From positions 1-6,342 of the forward strand of contig CAYXOX010000163.1 of NCBI GenBank assembly GCA_964466745.1: a stretch of 6,342 nucleotides of DNA, in the 5' to 3' direction. The notes below the pieces were generated by a model. It made no database searches. It was not told where the DNA came from and worked only from the letters and a program-made list of their open reading frames with translations. The position numbers were made by a program, and so were the translations under genes. This stretch comes from CAYXOX01 sp964466745. Lineage in GTDB: Bacteria > Pseudomonadota > Alphaproteobacteria > Rhodobacterales > Rhodobacteraceae. This document shows, in pieces, positions 1 through 6,273 of the stretch. Within the stretch, counting starts at the first letter, position 1; every line of letters begins with the position of its first letter.

Positions 1-1
1 C

Positions 2-1258
2 GTGACGGAACCCTCGGTGGAAGACACGGTGAAGATCCTCAAGGGCCTCAAGCCCTATTTCGAGGACCACCACCACATCAAGTACACGTCCGACGCCATC
101 AAGACGGCGGTGGAGCTTTCGGCGCGCTACATCAACGACCGCAAGCTGCCCGACAAGGCGATCGACGTGATCGACGAGGCCGGCGCAGCGCAACACCTCG
201 TGGCGGAATCGAAGCGCCGCAAGACGATCGGAGCGAAGGAGATCGAGGCGGTTGTCGCCAAGATCGCGCGAATCCCGCCGAAGAACGTCTCCAAGGACGA
301 TGCCGAGGTCCTCAAGGATCTCGAGGCCTCGCTCAAGCGGGTCGTGTTCGGCCAGGATCCGGCGATCGAGGCGCTGTCCTCGGCAATCAAGCTGGCGCGT
401 GCCGGGCTTCGCGAACCCGAGAAGCCCATCGGCAACTACCTCTTCGCCGGGCCGACAGGCGTGGGCAAGACGGAAGTTGCCAAGCAGCTGGCCGATACCC
501 TGGGGGTCGAACTCCTGCGCTTCGACATGTCGGAATACATGGAGAAGCACGCCGTCAGCCGGCTGATCGGGGCTCCCCCCGGTTACGTGGGCTTCGACCA
601 GGGCGGCATGCTGACCGATGGCGTGGACCAGCACCCCCATTGCGTGCTGCTGCTCGACGAGATCGAGAAAGCGCATCCGGATGTCTACAACATCCTCCTG
701 CAGGTGATGGACCACGGCAAACTGACCGACCACAACGGCCGGACCGTGGATTTCCGGAACGTGATCCTTATCATGACCTCCAACGCGGGTGCCGCGGAAC
801 AGGCGAAGGCCGCCATCGGCTTCGGTCGCGACCGCCGCGAGGGCGAGGACACGGCCGCCATCGAGCGCACGTTCACGCCCGAGTTCCGCAACCGGCTCGA
901 CGCCGTCATCAGCTTCGCGCCGCTGCCGAAAGAGGTGATCCTGCAGGTCGTGGAGAAGTTCGTGCTCCAGCTCGAAGCCCAGCTGATGGACCGCAACGTG
1001 ACCATCGAGCTGTCGGACGCCGCCGCGGCCTGGCTGGCCGACAAGGGATACGACGACAAGATGGGGGCACGCCCGCTCGGCCGCGTGATCCAGGAGCACA
1101 TCAAGAAGCCGCTGGCGGAAGAGCTTCTGTTCGGGAAGCTTGCCAAGGGCGGGCTGGTGAAGGTCACCGTCCGCGACGGTGCGCTCAAGCTGGAGCTCGA
1201 GGCGCCGGAGAATCCGCGCCTCTCGGGCAACAAGCCGCCACTGCTCACGGCCGACTGA
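2..1258 (+). CDS. clpA: ATP-dependent Clp protease ATP-binding subunit ClpA (3' part; 5' end outside window)
   Basis: This is the C-terminal part of ClpA, the AAA+ unfoldase that feeds substrates (including N-degron proteins delivered by ClpS) into ClpP in the cytoplasm. The visible 418 residues, numbered from the window edge, cover the end of the first ATPase domain (about 1-70, with the ClpA/B-type RYINDRKLPDKAIDVIDEAG segment) and all of the second. The second domain has Walker A GPTGVGKT (150-157), pore loop GAPPGYVG (190-197), Walker B VLLLDE (215-220), sensor-1 TSNAG (259-263), a ClpP-docking IGF loop (272-274), the arginine-finger stretch FRNRLD (295-300) and sensor-2 GARPLGR (355-361). 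Only a short linker separates the two ATPase domains, without the long middle coiled coil of ClpB, and the IGF loop also argues for ClpA. E. coli ClpA is 758 aa, so roughly 340 N-terminal residues lie outside the window. The GTG at position 2 is an internal Val codon, not a start. The gene ends in TGA, 7 nt before the M23 peptidase gene. Confidence 0.96.
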   Translation: MTEPSVEDTVKILKGLKPYFEDHHHIKYTSDAIKTAVELSARYINDRKLPDKAIDVIDEAGAAQHLVAESKRRKTIGAKEIEAVVAKIARIPPKNVSKDDAEVLKDLEASLKRVVFGQDPAIEALSSAIKLARAGLREPEKPIGNYLFAGPTGVGKTEVAKQLADTLGVELLRFDMSEYMEKHAVSRLIGAPPGYVGFDQGGMLTDGVDQHPHCVLLLDEIEKAHPDVYNILLQVMDHGKLTDHNGRTVDFRNVILIMTSNAGAAEQAKAAIGFGRDRREGEDTAAIERTFTPEFRNRLDAVISFAPLPKEVILQVVEKFVLQLEAQLMDRNVTIELSDAAAAWLADKGYDDKMGARPLGRVIQEHIKKPLAEELLFGKLAKGGLVKVTVRDGALKLELEAPENPRLSGNKPPLLTAD

Positions 1259-1265
1259 GCCGCCC

Positions 1266-2249
1266 GTGCCCGGAGCACGTTTCACGGCCGCGTTCGCACT
1301 TTGTGCCTTCGCGGCCGTGCCCGTGGCGGGGCAGCCCGCACTCGGGCTGCCGCTCGAGTGCACGCTCGGCACCGATTGCCACATCCAGCAGTTCGTGGAT
1401 CGCGACCCGGGCCCGGGCGCTGCCGACTTCGCCTGCGGCGGGCTCAGCTACGACGGGCACCGCGGAACGGATTTCGCGCTGCCGACCCTGGCGGACCTCG
1501 AACGCGATGTTCCCGTGATCGCCGCAGCGCCCGGCATCGTGGTGGGCCTGCGCGACGGGATGGACGATTTCCTCCAGGGCATCCCCGGCGCACCGGACAT
1601 CGAGGGGCGCGAGTGCGGAAACGGGGTGCTGCTGGACCACGGCGACGGCTGGGTCACCCAGTACTGCCACCTCGCCCGCGGGAGCATCGCCGTTCGGCGT
1701 GGCGATGCGGTCGAGCGGGGCCAGCGCCTCGGTACGGTCGGTCTCTCGGGACTGACGGAATTCCCGCACGTCCACCTCGCCGTGCGCCGCGGCGACACTG
1801 TGATCGACCCGTTCGATCTCGACGGCGAGCGCGTTTGCGGCGCGCAGCCCGACCCGGCCGATACGCTCTGGATCAGCCCGCCGGCCTATGTCCCCGGCGG
1901 GCTGATCGCCGCGGGCTACTGGCCGGAAATACCGGAATACGCGAACGTCAAGGCCGGAAGCGCCGCCGCCACGCGGCTCGGAACCGACAGCGCCGGCATT
2001 GTTCTTTGGGGCTACGCCTTCGGCGGCCGCGCCGGTGACATCATGGAGATCACGATCCTCGCGCCCGACGGGCGAATTGTGATCCGCGCAGAGGCCGAGC
2101 TGGAGCGAGCCCAGGCGAAGTACTACCGCGCGCGCGGGCTGCGTCGGCCCGATACAGGCTGGCCACCGGGCCTCTACAACGGAACGGTGCGCCTTCTGCG
2201 TGGCGGCGCGGAAATCGACAGGCTCGAAGCGACGCTGACCGTCGAGTAG
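1266..2249 (+). CDS. Secreted M23-family peptidoglycan metallopeptidase
   Basis: The 327-residue product is a predicted periplasmic zinc endopeptidase that cuts peptide cross-links in peptidoglycan. All M23 (LytM-type) zinc and catalytic positions are present: H65 and D69 in GHRGTDFA, H135 in QYCHL, and H168/H170 in PHVHL. It therefore looks active, unlike degenerate EnvC/NlpD-type regulators. Residues 1-22 form a signal peptide (short basic start, Ala/Val/Phe-rich core, likely cleavage near VAG/QP). There is no lipobox. The catalytic domain spans about 32-190. Residues about 205-327 form a separate, probably beta-rich C-terminal domain that I do not recognise. The mature protein has six Cys (32, 38, 57, 117, 134, 191). 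I chose the GTG at 1266 because it begins the signal peptide directly. The frame is open upstream to 1179, but that part overlaps clpA and encodes an Arg/Ser-rich run typical of an out-of-frame shadow. No clear Shine-Dalgarno precedes the GTG, so coupling to clpA translation is likely. Confidence 0.88.
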   Translation: MPGARFTAAFALCAFAAVPVAGQPALGLPLECTLGTDCHIQQFVDRDPGPGAADFACGGLSYDGHRGTDFALPTLADLERDVPVIAAAPGIVVGLRDGMDDFLQGIPGAPDIEGRECGNGVLLDHGDGWVTQYCHLARGSIAVRRGDAVERGQRLGTVGLSGLTEFPHVHLAVRRGDTVIDPFDLDGERVCGAQPDPADTLWISPPAYVPGGLIAAGYWPEIPEYANVKAGSAAATRLGTDSAGIVLWGYAFGGRAGDIMEITILAPDGRIVIRAEAELERAQAKYYRARGLRRPDTGWPPGLYNGTVRLLRGGAEIDRLEATLTVE

Positions 2250-2328
2250 CGGCGCGTCGTGCATGCCGTGCCGCAGCTCGGCCCTCGACGTCTTCCGCCG
2301 CACGCATCGAATCCACTTTGCGCCGACC
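2250..2328. other. Short intergenic gap between convergent genes
   Basis: These 79 bp separate the TAG of the M23 gene from the TAG of the MotB-like gene on the other strand. A shared terminator would be expected here. The best I find is a weak hairpin, with GGCGCG at 2251-2256 pairing with CGTGCC at 2266-2271 (one G-U pair, 10-nt loop) and no following T-tract on either side. Nothing here can be called an intrinsic terminator. Rho-dependent termination is possible but cannot be seen from the sequence. Confidence 0.5.
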
Positions 2329-4287
2329 CTAGCGCTCGGTCAGCTTCAGCTCGATCCGCCGGTTCTGTGCGCGGGCCTCCGCGGTGTCTGCAGCGTTCAC
2401 CGGCCGGTATTCGCCGAAGCCCGTGGCCGCGAGCCGCTGGGGCGGGAACCCGAGTTCGTTCACCATGAACTCCACCACCGAAAGAGCCCGGGCCTGGCTG
2501 AGCTCCCAGTTGTTGCGGTATTCGCCGAAGCCGGAGAGCGGGACATTGTCGGTGTGGCCATCGACTCGCAGCACCCAGTCCAACTCCTCGGGTATGTCGG
2601 ACCGGATCTCGTTGATGATGTCCGTTACACCGGAGATCTGGGCCTGCCCGGCCGGAGAGAGATCCGCCTGCGCCGGCTGAAACAGAACCTCGGACGAAAA
2701 CACGAAACGATCGCCCACGATCTGTACCCCCTCCCGGTTGCCCAGCAGCTCGCGAAGCTGGCCGAAGAACTCGGATTGATAGTTCTCGAGGCGCCGGGCC
2801 TCCTCCGCGAGCCGGCGCGCCTCTTCTTCCAGCCGCAGCCGCTCGGCCTCTTCCAGTTCGCGCCGGCGGCGCTCCTCAGCAGCCACCCGCGCAAGCGCGG
2901 CGTTCAGCTCCGAGCCGAGCGCCTGGATCTGGACCTGCGCAGCAGCATCATCGGCAGCCGCGGCATCGAGAAGGCCCTGGAGCGAGGCAAGCTGCGCGCG
3001 CAAGGCCGCCACCTGCTCGTTCAGCGCAGCGACCTCGCGGCGCGCCTCCGCCGAGACCTCGACCTCGTCGGAAAGCTCCGCTTCGGCCATCGTACGCAGT
3101 GCAGCGGCGCGTTCGGCCTCCGTCAGCCGCTCCTGCGCGAGCACCTCTGCCTCGGCCTGCGCCGCGCGCGCAGCCGCCAGGAGCGTGAGGGTCTCTTCCG
3201 CGCGGGCACGCTGCTCCTCGAGCGCCAGGGTCATTGCCGTGAGCTCCGCATCGGCCTCCGCCAGCCGCTGGCGCAGCGCTTCGGCAGCGGCGGCCTCAGC
3301 CAGCCGCGCCTCCTCCTCGGCGGTGAGCGCGGCGTCGATACTGGCGAAGCGCTCGCGAAGCACCTCGGCAGCCGCCATTTCAGCGAGTCTGGCCGCCTCC
3401 TCCTCCGAGAGCCGTTCGCTCACCGTCTCCAGCTCGGCGCGCAGGGCCTCCGCCGCCGCGGCGGCTTCAAGCCTTGCGGCTTCCTCGGCGGAAAGCTCCT
3501 CGCCAAGTGCGGCGAGGGCCGTCGTCGCGTCCTCGCGGGCCTGCTCCTCCTCCGCCAGCGCAGCGCGAAGGGCCAGCAAGCGGTCCGACAGGCTGGCGGC
3601 CTCGCCTTCAGCCGTTTCGAGCCGAGCGAGCGCATCGCTGAGGGACGCCGCCTGCGCGGCATTGTCACGTTCCAGATCGGCGATCAGCGCCTCGAGCGCC
3701 TCACTGCGCGCCGCGGCGAGGCGGGCGGCCTCGGCCTGGGCATCCACCTCCTGGCGGGCGGTGGCGAGTGCGAGCTCCAACGCCTCCTGCCGGGAAAGCA
3801 GCCGCGCCTGTTCGCCCTCGAGCGTTTCGCGCGCCACCTCTAGATCGGCCACCTGGCCGAGGGCGGCGTCACGCTCCGAAAGAAGCGCGGCAACCTGAGC
3901 CTCGAACCCGGTGATCGTCGCCTCGGCATCCGCGAGCGCGGCATCCTGCCGGTCACGCTCCGCGGTGAGCGCGGCAATCAGCGCGCGTTGCTGCTCGGCC
4001 TCGGTCTGCGCCGCCTCGACGGCCGAGGAAAGCTCGCCCACGCGGTTCTGCAGCCGGGTCGCGCGCGATTGCTCCAGCCCCAGCGCATCGGCGAGTGCCG
4101 CCACCTCGGCGTTGAGCTGGTCGAGCTCGCTCTCCTGGCCCGAGATCGTCTCCCTCAGCACGTACTGCACCACCATGAAGATCGTCAGCACGAACATGAG
4201 GACCAGCAGCAGCCCGGTCATCGCGTCGACGAACCCGGGCCAGATCGAGGCCTGGAAGCGCTGGCCTGTCCGGCGGGAAAGCGCCAT
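2329..4287 (-). CDS. MotB-like protein: one membrane helix, long periplasmic coiled coil, C-terminal OmpA peptidoglycan-binding domain
   Basis: This 652-residue protein is built like the peptidoglycan-anchored half of an ion-driven stator. A short cytoplasmic N-terminus leads into WPGFVDAMTG and one membrane helix (about 19-43). D21 sits where MotB has its proton-binding Asp. Residues about 45-515 are an Ala/Glu/Leu/Arg-rich, almost Pro-free coiled coil, including three tandem 28-residue repeats (265-348) and a highly charged EERRRRELEE-type end (471-500). Residues about 520-652 are an OmpA/MotB domain with DGHTDN (576-581), NWELSQARA (593-601), ATGFGEYRP (621-629) and NRRIE (642-646). D580 and R600 correspond to the Asp/Arg pair that binds the diaminopimelate of peptidoglycan. 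The NWELS form is MotB-type. The ATG start lies 3 nt after the stop of the MotA-like gene and has no strong Shine-Dalgarno, so the two are probably translationally coupled. MotB, TolR and ExbD are much shorter. The substrate or partner driven by this complex is unknown to me, and such proteins are usually annotated only as OmpA-family or peptidoglycan-binding proteins. Confidence 0.9.
   Translation of the reverse strand: MALSRRTGQRFQASIWPGFVDAMTGLLLVLMFVLTIFMVVQYVLRETISGQESELDQLNAEVAALADALGLEQSRATRLQNRVGELSSAVEAAQTEAEQQRALIAALTAERDRQDAALADAEATITGFEAQVAALLSERDAALGQVADLEVARETLEGEQARLLSRQEALELALATARQEVDAQAEAARLAAARSEALEALIADLERDNAAQAASLSDALARLETAEGEAASLSDRLLALRAALAEEEQAREDATTALAALGEELSAEEAARLEAAAAAEALRAELETVSERLSEEEAARLAEMAAAEVLRERFASIDAALTAEEEARLAEAAAAEALRQRLAEADAELTAMTLALEEQRARAEETLTLLAAARAAQAEAEVLAQERLTEAERAAALRTMAEAELSDEVEVSAEARREVAALNEQVAALRAQLASLQGLLDAAAADDAAAQVQIQALGSELNAALARVAAEERRRRELEEAERLRLEEEARRLAEEARRLENYQSEFFGQLRELLGNREGVQIVGDRFVFSSEVLFQPAQADLSPAGQAQISGVTDIINEIRSDIPEELDWVLRVDGHTDNVPLSGFGEYRNNWELSQARALSVVEFMVNELGFPPQRLAATGFGEYRPVNAADTAEARAQNRRIELKLTER
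3244..3495 (-). repeat. Three tandem 84-bp (28-residue) coiled-coil repeats inside the MotB-like gene
   Basis: Residues 265-292, 293-320 and 321-348 of the MotB-like protein align without gaps. Each starts L(S/T)xEE(A/E)ARL, continues through an Ala-rich AAAE(A/V)LR core and ends in a more variable eight or nine residues. The unit of 28 residues is exactly four heptads, so the register is kept across copies. The DNA copies are diverged but recognisable (for example, the gcctcctc and ctcggc stretches recur on the plus strand). A shorter, weaker relative (LAEEEQARED) precedes copy one. This looks like old internal duplication in a coiled coil, not a mobile or regulatory repeat. Confidence 0.75.
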
Positions 4288-4290
4288 GTA

Positions 4291-5493
4291 TCAGCTCGAC
4301 TTGCGGGTGGGCACCGGGGTGGGGCCGGCCCCGCTCTGGCGTTGGAGCGCGCGGGTCAGGGCGTGCAGATCGGTGCGCAGTTCGCTGACGCTTTCCTGCC
4401 GCCCGGCGGAAATCTCCTCGAGGATGCGCAGGAGCTGCACGTCGATCGAACGCAGGCGCATGCGGCTCTCGGCGTCTATGCCCTCACCGCCGTCGGCGGT
4501 GCCGAGCCGCTCGATCAACCGTTCCTGGGTGGCGGCGATGCGTTCGAGCGCGGCGACGGACCCCGATCCGTCCAGCCGTTCCGTCATGGTCTCGACAGCG
4601 TCCGCCAACCGGCCAAGCCGGTCGTCCATCATCGCGCGCCCGACGTCGTTCTGCGTCACGAGGCCCTGGAGCGCCTCAAGCTGCTCTGCAAGCTGTTCGA
4701 GAACATGGCCGAAGGCGTCGGCCGGCCCTCCCGCGTCGCTATCCCCCTCGCCCTCGCCGCTCGAATAGCTGACACGGGTGATACCGGAGAGCCATTCTTC
4801 CAGCTCCCGGTAGAAGCGGTTCTGCCCATGGCCGGCGAAAAGCTCGAGGAGCCCCACGACAAGCGACCCGGTGAGCCCCAGCAAAGAGCTGGCGAAGGCC
4901 ACGCCCATCCCGCCGAGTTGCGCCTCGAGGCCGGTCATCAGCCTGTTGAAGACCTCGACGCCCCCCTCCCCCTCGCGCGGGGCGAGCGAACGGATCGTGT
5001 CCACCACCGCGGGAACGGTCGTTGCCAGCCCGTAGAAAGTCCCCAGAAGGCCGAGGAAAATCAGCATGTTGACGATGTAGCGCGTGATCTCCCGCGCTTC
5101 GTCGATTCGGGTGGCCACGGAATCGAGGATCGAACGGGACGAACTCGAGTTGAGTTGCATCCGCTTGGAGCGGGTCCGCAACAGGTTGGCAAGCGGCGCC
5201 AACAGTTGCGGCGCGCGGGTCAGCGACGCACCCGGAGTCTGGGCAGCGAAACGCTCGATCCAGTTGACCGAGAAGATCAACTGGCCGACCTGCCAGAAGC
5301 AGGAGAGCACGCCGATAACGAAGACGAAGCCGATGAAGCCGTTCAGGTAGGGGTTGGCCAGGAACACGGGCGCAACCGACGGAAAGGCAAGCCAAGCGCC
5401 CGCGGCAACGAGCGCCAGCACGATCAGCATAAGCACGATCTGTCGGACAGGTTGCGAGAATTGCGGCTGCGCCTCGCGATCCGGCGTGTCCAT
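4291..5493 (-). CDS. MotA/TolQ/ExbB-family proton-channel protein, partner of the MotB-like protein
   Basis: The 400-residue product is a predicted inner-membrane channel subunit of an ion-driven stator. Hydrophobic segments lie at about 18-36, 48-75, 138-165 and 193-220. The third carries FLGLLGTFYGLATT and the fourth GMGVAFASSLLGLTGSLVVG, which match the two conserved pore signatures of ExbB/TolQ/MotA proteins. T152 and S202/S203 are the candidate polar pore residues. After the fourth helix come GHGQNRFYRELEEWL, a Gly/Asp-rich linker (about 246-262) and a helical cytoplasmic tail of about 140 residues with heptad-like Leu spacing (263-385). I chose the ATG at 5493 (MDTPDREAQPQF) because GGAG lies 10 nt upstream and the protein then starts just before the first helix. 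In-frame starts at 5532 (ATG) and 5538 (GTG) would add 13 or 15 residues and cannot be excluded. The stop is 3 nt before the MotB-like start. No tol, tonB or flagellar gene is nearby, so the family name should not be read as a TonB or Tol function. Confidence 0.88.
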   Translation of the reverse strand: MDTPDREAQPQFSQPVRQIVLMLIVLALVAAGAWLAFPSVAPVFLANPYLNGFIGFVFVIGVLSCFWQVGQLIFSVNWIERFAAQTPGASLTRAPQLLAPLANLLRTRSKRMQLNSSSSRSILDSVATRIDEAREITRYIVNMLIFLGLLGTFYGLATTVPAVVDTIRSLAPREGEGGVEVFNRLMTGLEAQLGGMGVAFASSLLGLTGSLVVGLLELFAGHGQNRFYRELEEWLSGITRVSYSSGEGEGDSDAGGPADAFGHVLEQLAEQLEALQGLVTQNDVGRAMMDDRLGRLADAVETMTERLDGSGSVAALERIAATQERLIERLGTADGGEGIDAESRMRLRSIDVQLLRILEEISAGRQESVSELRTDLHALTRALQRQSGAGPTPVPTRKSS

Positions 5494-5668
5494 CTGGACG
5501 GGGCTCCATCGCCTGTTCTTCGACGTCACCATAGGCACTCACGGCGCGAAACCCAAACGCTTTTCCGGCGCCTGGGCCTGCCTGTGCCAACGTCTCACGG
5601 CACGCAAGAATGGCCCCGGGCAGCACTGCAACCGGCCCGGCCGGGAGATGCGCCACGGCCGCGACCGC
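5494..5668. other. Intergenic region between the ChaC-like gene and the MotA-like gene
   Basis: These 175 bp (130 bp if the longer MotA-like start is used) must hold the 3' end of the ChaC-like transcript and probably a promoter for the stator pair. I see GC-rich dyads, CCCGGCCGGG at 5636-5645 and CCGGGC/GCCCGG arms around 5627-5640, but no T-tract that would make an intrinsic terminator. No convincing -35/-10 pair is visible on the minus strand. The reading frames across it are high-GC shadows with no recognisable protein. Confidence 0.45.
5504..5507 (-). promoter_or_regulatory. Probable Shine-Dalgarno (GGAG) of the MotA-like gene
   Basis: On the minus strand GGAG is followed by 10 nt and then the ATG at 5493. 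The spacing is slightly long but acceptable, and it supports this start over the upstream in-frame ATG at 5532 and GTG at 5538, which are preceded only by a weaker GTGAG. Confidence 0.4.
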
Positions 5669-6220
5669 TCAATCGGACGGGCCGATCGCTCCCGCCTCGA
5701 TCGCCCGGACCCGCCGGTCCAGCCAGTCAAGATCGGGGTCGTTCACCCCCATTTCGGCCAGGTGGCGCACCGTGTTGTAGAGATACTCGGTGTTCGGGCC
5801 GCGCCCCCCGTGGGCCCGGGCGATGATCTGCGCCTGTTCCTCCAGGACGAGCTCACCGCAATACTGCCGGTGCGCCCGGTTGATCACGAAGGAAAGCGCC
5901 TCCACGACCCGGCCGTCGGAAAGCGTGACCCCGTGATGCTCTTCGCGGTATGCCGAGGAGATCATCTCGCGCTCGCGCAGATAGGCAAGCACCTCGGCCT
6001 CGCGGGAGCTTGCCGCCCGAAAGGCCACCCCCGCGCACACGTGCCCCGGCATCCTGTCCAGCGCGAGAACGAGGCCGGGGTTCGACTCGGTGCCGCGGTG
6101 GTGTACCGAGCGCATGCAGAAGGAGCGTGCGAATCCTTCGAGCCGCGCAACCTGACGCTCCTCGGCCTCGAAGCCGGGGTTCCAGATCAGCGAGCCGTAT
6201 CCGAAAACCCAGAGAGCCAC
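5669..6220 (-). CDS. Gamma-glutamylcyclotransferase, ChaC-like (probably glutathione-specific)
   Basis: This 183-residue cytoplasmic enzyme belongs to the ChaC family, which cleaves the gamma-glutamyl bond of glutathione to give 5-oxoproline and Cys-Gly. The substrate-binding loop VFGYGSLIW is at residues 5-13 and the conserved stretch GFARSFCMRS at 29-38. YLREREM (80-86) places E85 at the expected catalytic glutamate. The family's C-terminal block GGRGPNTEYLYNTVRHL is at 138-154. The length fits compact bacterial and eukaryotic ChaC proteins and both ends are intact. The GTG start is well fixed: it begins directly at the conserved WVFGYGSL, and an in-frame TGA lies only 24 nt upstream (6242-6244) with no ATG between. 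AGGA lies 13 nt upstream, a somewhat long spacing. The gene follows tRNA-Ala on the same strand with a gap of 53 nt. Substrate preference (glutathione or another gamma-glutamyl peptide) is inferred from the family. Confidence 0.93.
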   Translation of the reverse strand: MALWVFGYGSLIWNPGFEAEERQVARLEGFARSFCMRSVHHRGTESNPGLVLALDRMPGHVCAGVAFRAASSREAEVLAYLREREMISSAYREEHHGVTLSDGRVVEALSFVINRAHRQYCGELVLEEQAQIIARAHGGRGPNTEYLYNTVRHLAEMGVNDPDLDWLDRRVRAIEAGAIGPSD

Positions 6221-6234
6221 CGTCGCGCGCGTTT

Positions 6235-6246
6235 CCTGACGTCAGG
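6235..6246. promoter_or_regulatory. Perfect 12-bp palindrome CCTGACGTCAGG upstream of the ChaC-like gene
   Basis: The palindrome has no central spacer and lies 15-26 nt upstream of the ChaC GTG, between that gene and tRNA-Ala. It overlaps the likely Shine-Dalgarno and contains the in-frame TGA that limits the ChaC start. It could be a repressor operator, but about one or two perfect 12-bp palindromes are expected by chance in a window of this size, so position is the only support. Confidence 0.25.
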
Positions 6247-6273
6247 TTCGGGCCGGGTCGGGCCAGGGGAAGG

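Noticed and set aside
2..1258. ClpB disaggregase
   Set aside because: No middle coiled-coil domain between the ATPase domains, and the IGF ClpP-docking loop is present.
685..2303. Long minus-strand frames (685-1278 and 1245-2303) opposite clpA and the M23 gene
   Set aside because: The plus-strand frames contain all the catalytic motifs. The antisense frames show none and cross gene borders.
2263..3843. 526-codon open frame on the plus strand, antisense to the MotB-like gene
   Set aside because: It mirrors the Ala/Glu/Leu-rich coiled-coil codons of the real gene. The translation is Arg/Leu/Gly-rich low complexity without a recognisable domain, while the minus-strand frame has a membrane helix and a full OmpA domain.
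2329..5493. Zorya antiphage defence system (ZorA/ZorB)
   Set aside because: The pair shares the MotA/MotB-type core, but the long helical tail is on the other partner, no ZorC, ZorD or ZorE candidate is present, and the neighbours are housekeeping genes.
2329..5493. Tol-Pal or TonB-ExbBD operon
   Set aside because: No tolA, tolB, pal or tonB gene. The second protein is 652 aa with an OmpA domain, unlike TolR/ExbD of about 140 aa.
5636..5645. CCCGGCCGGG palindrome as a terminator for the ChaC-like gene
   Set aside because: No loop and no T-tract. A GC-only palindrome of this length is expected by chance at this base composition.
3988..5826. 612-codon open frame on the plus strand, antisense to the stator pair
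   Set aside because: It runs across two real genes and an intergenic region, and the translation is His/Arg/Gly/Pro-rich with no domain. It is a long high-GC shadow.
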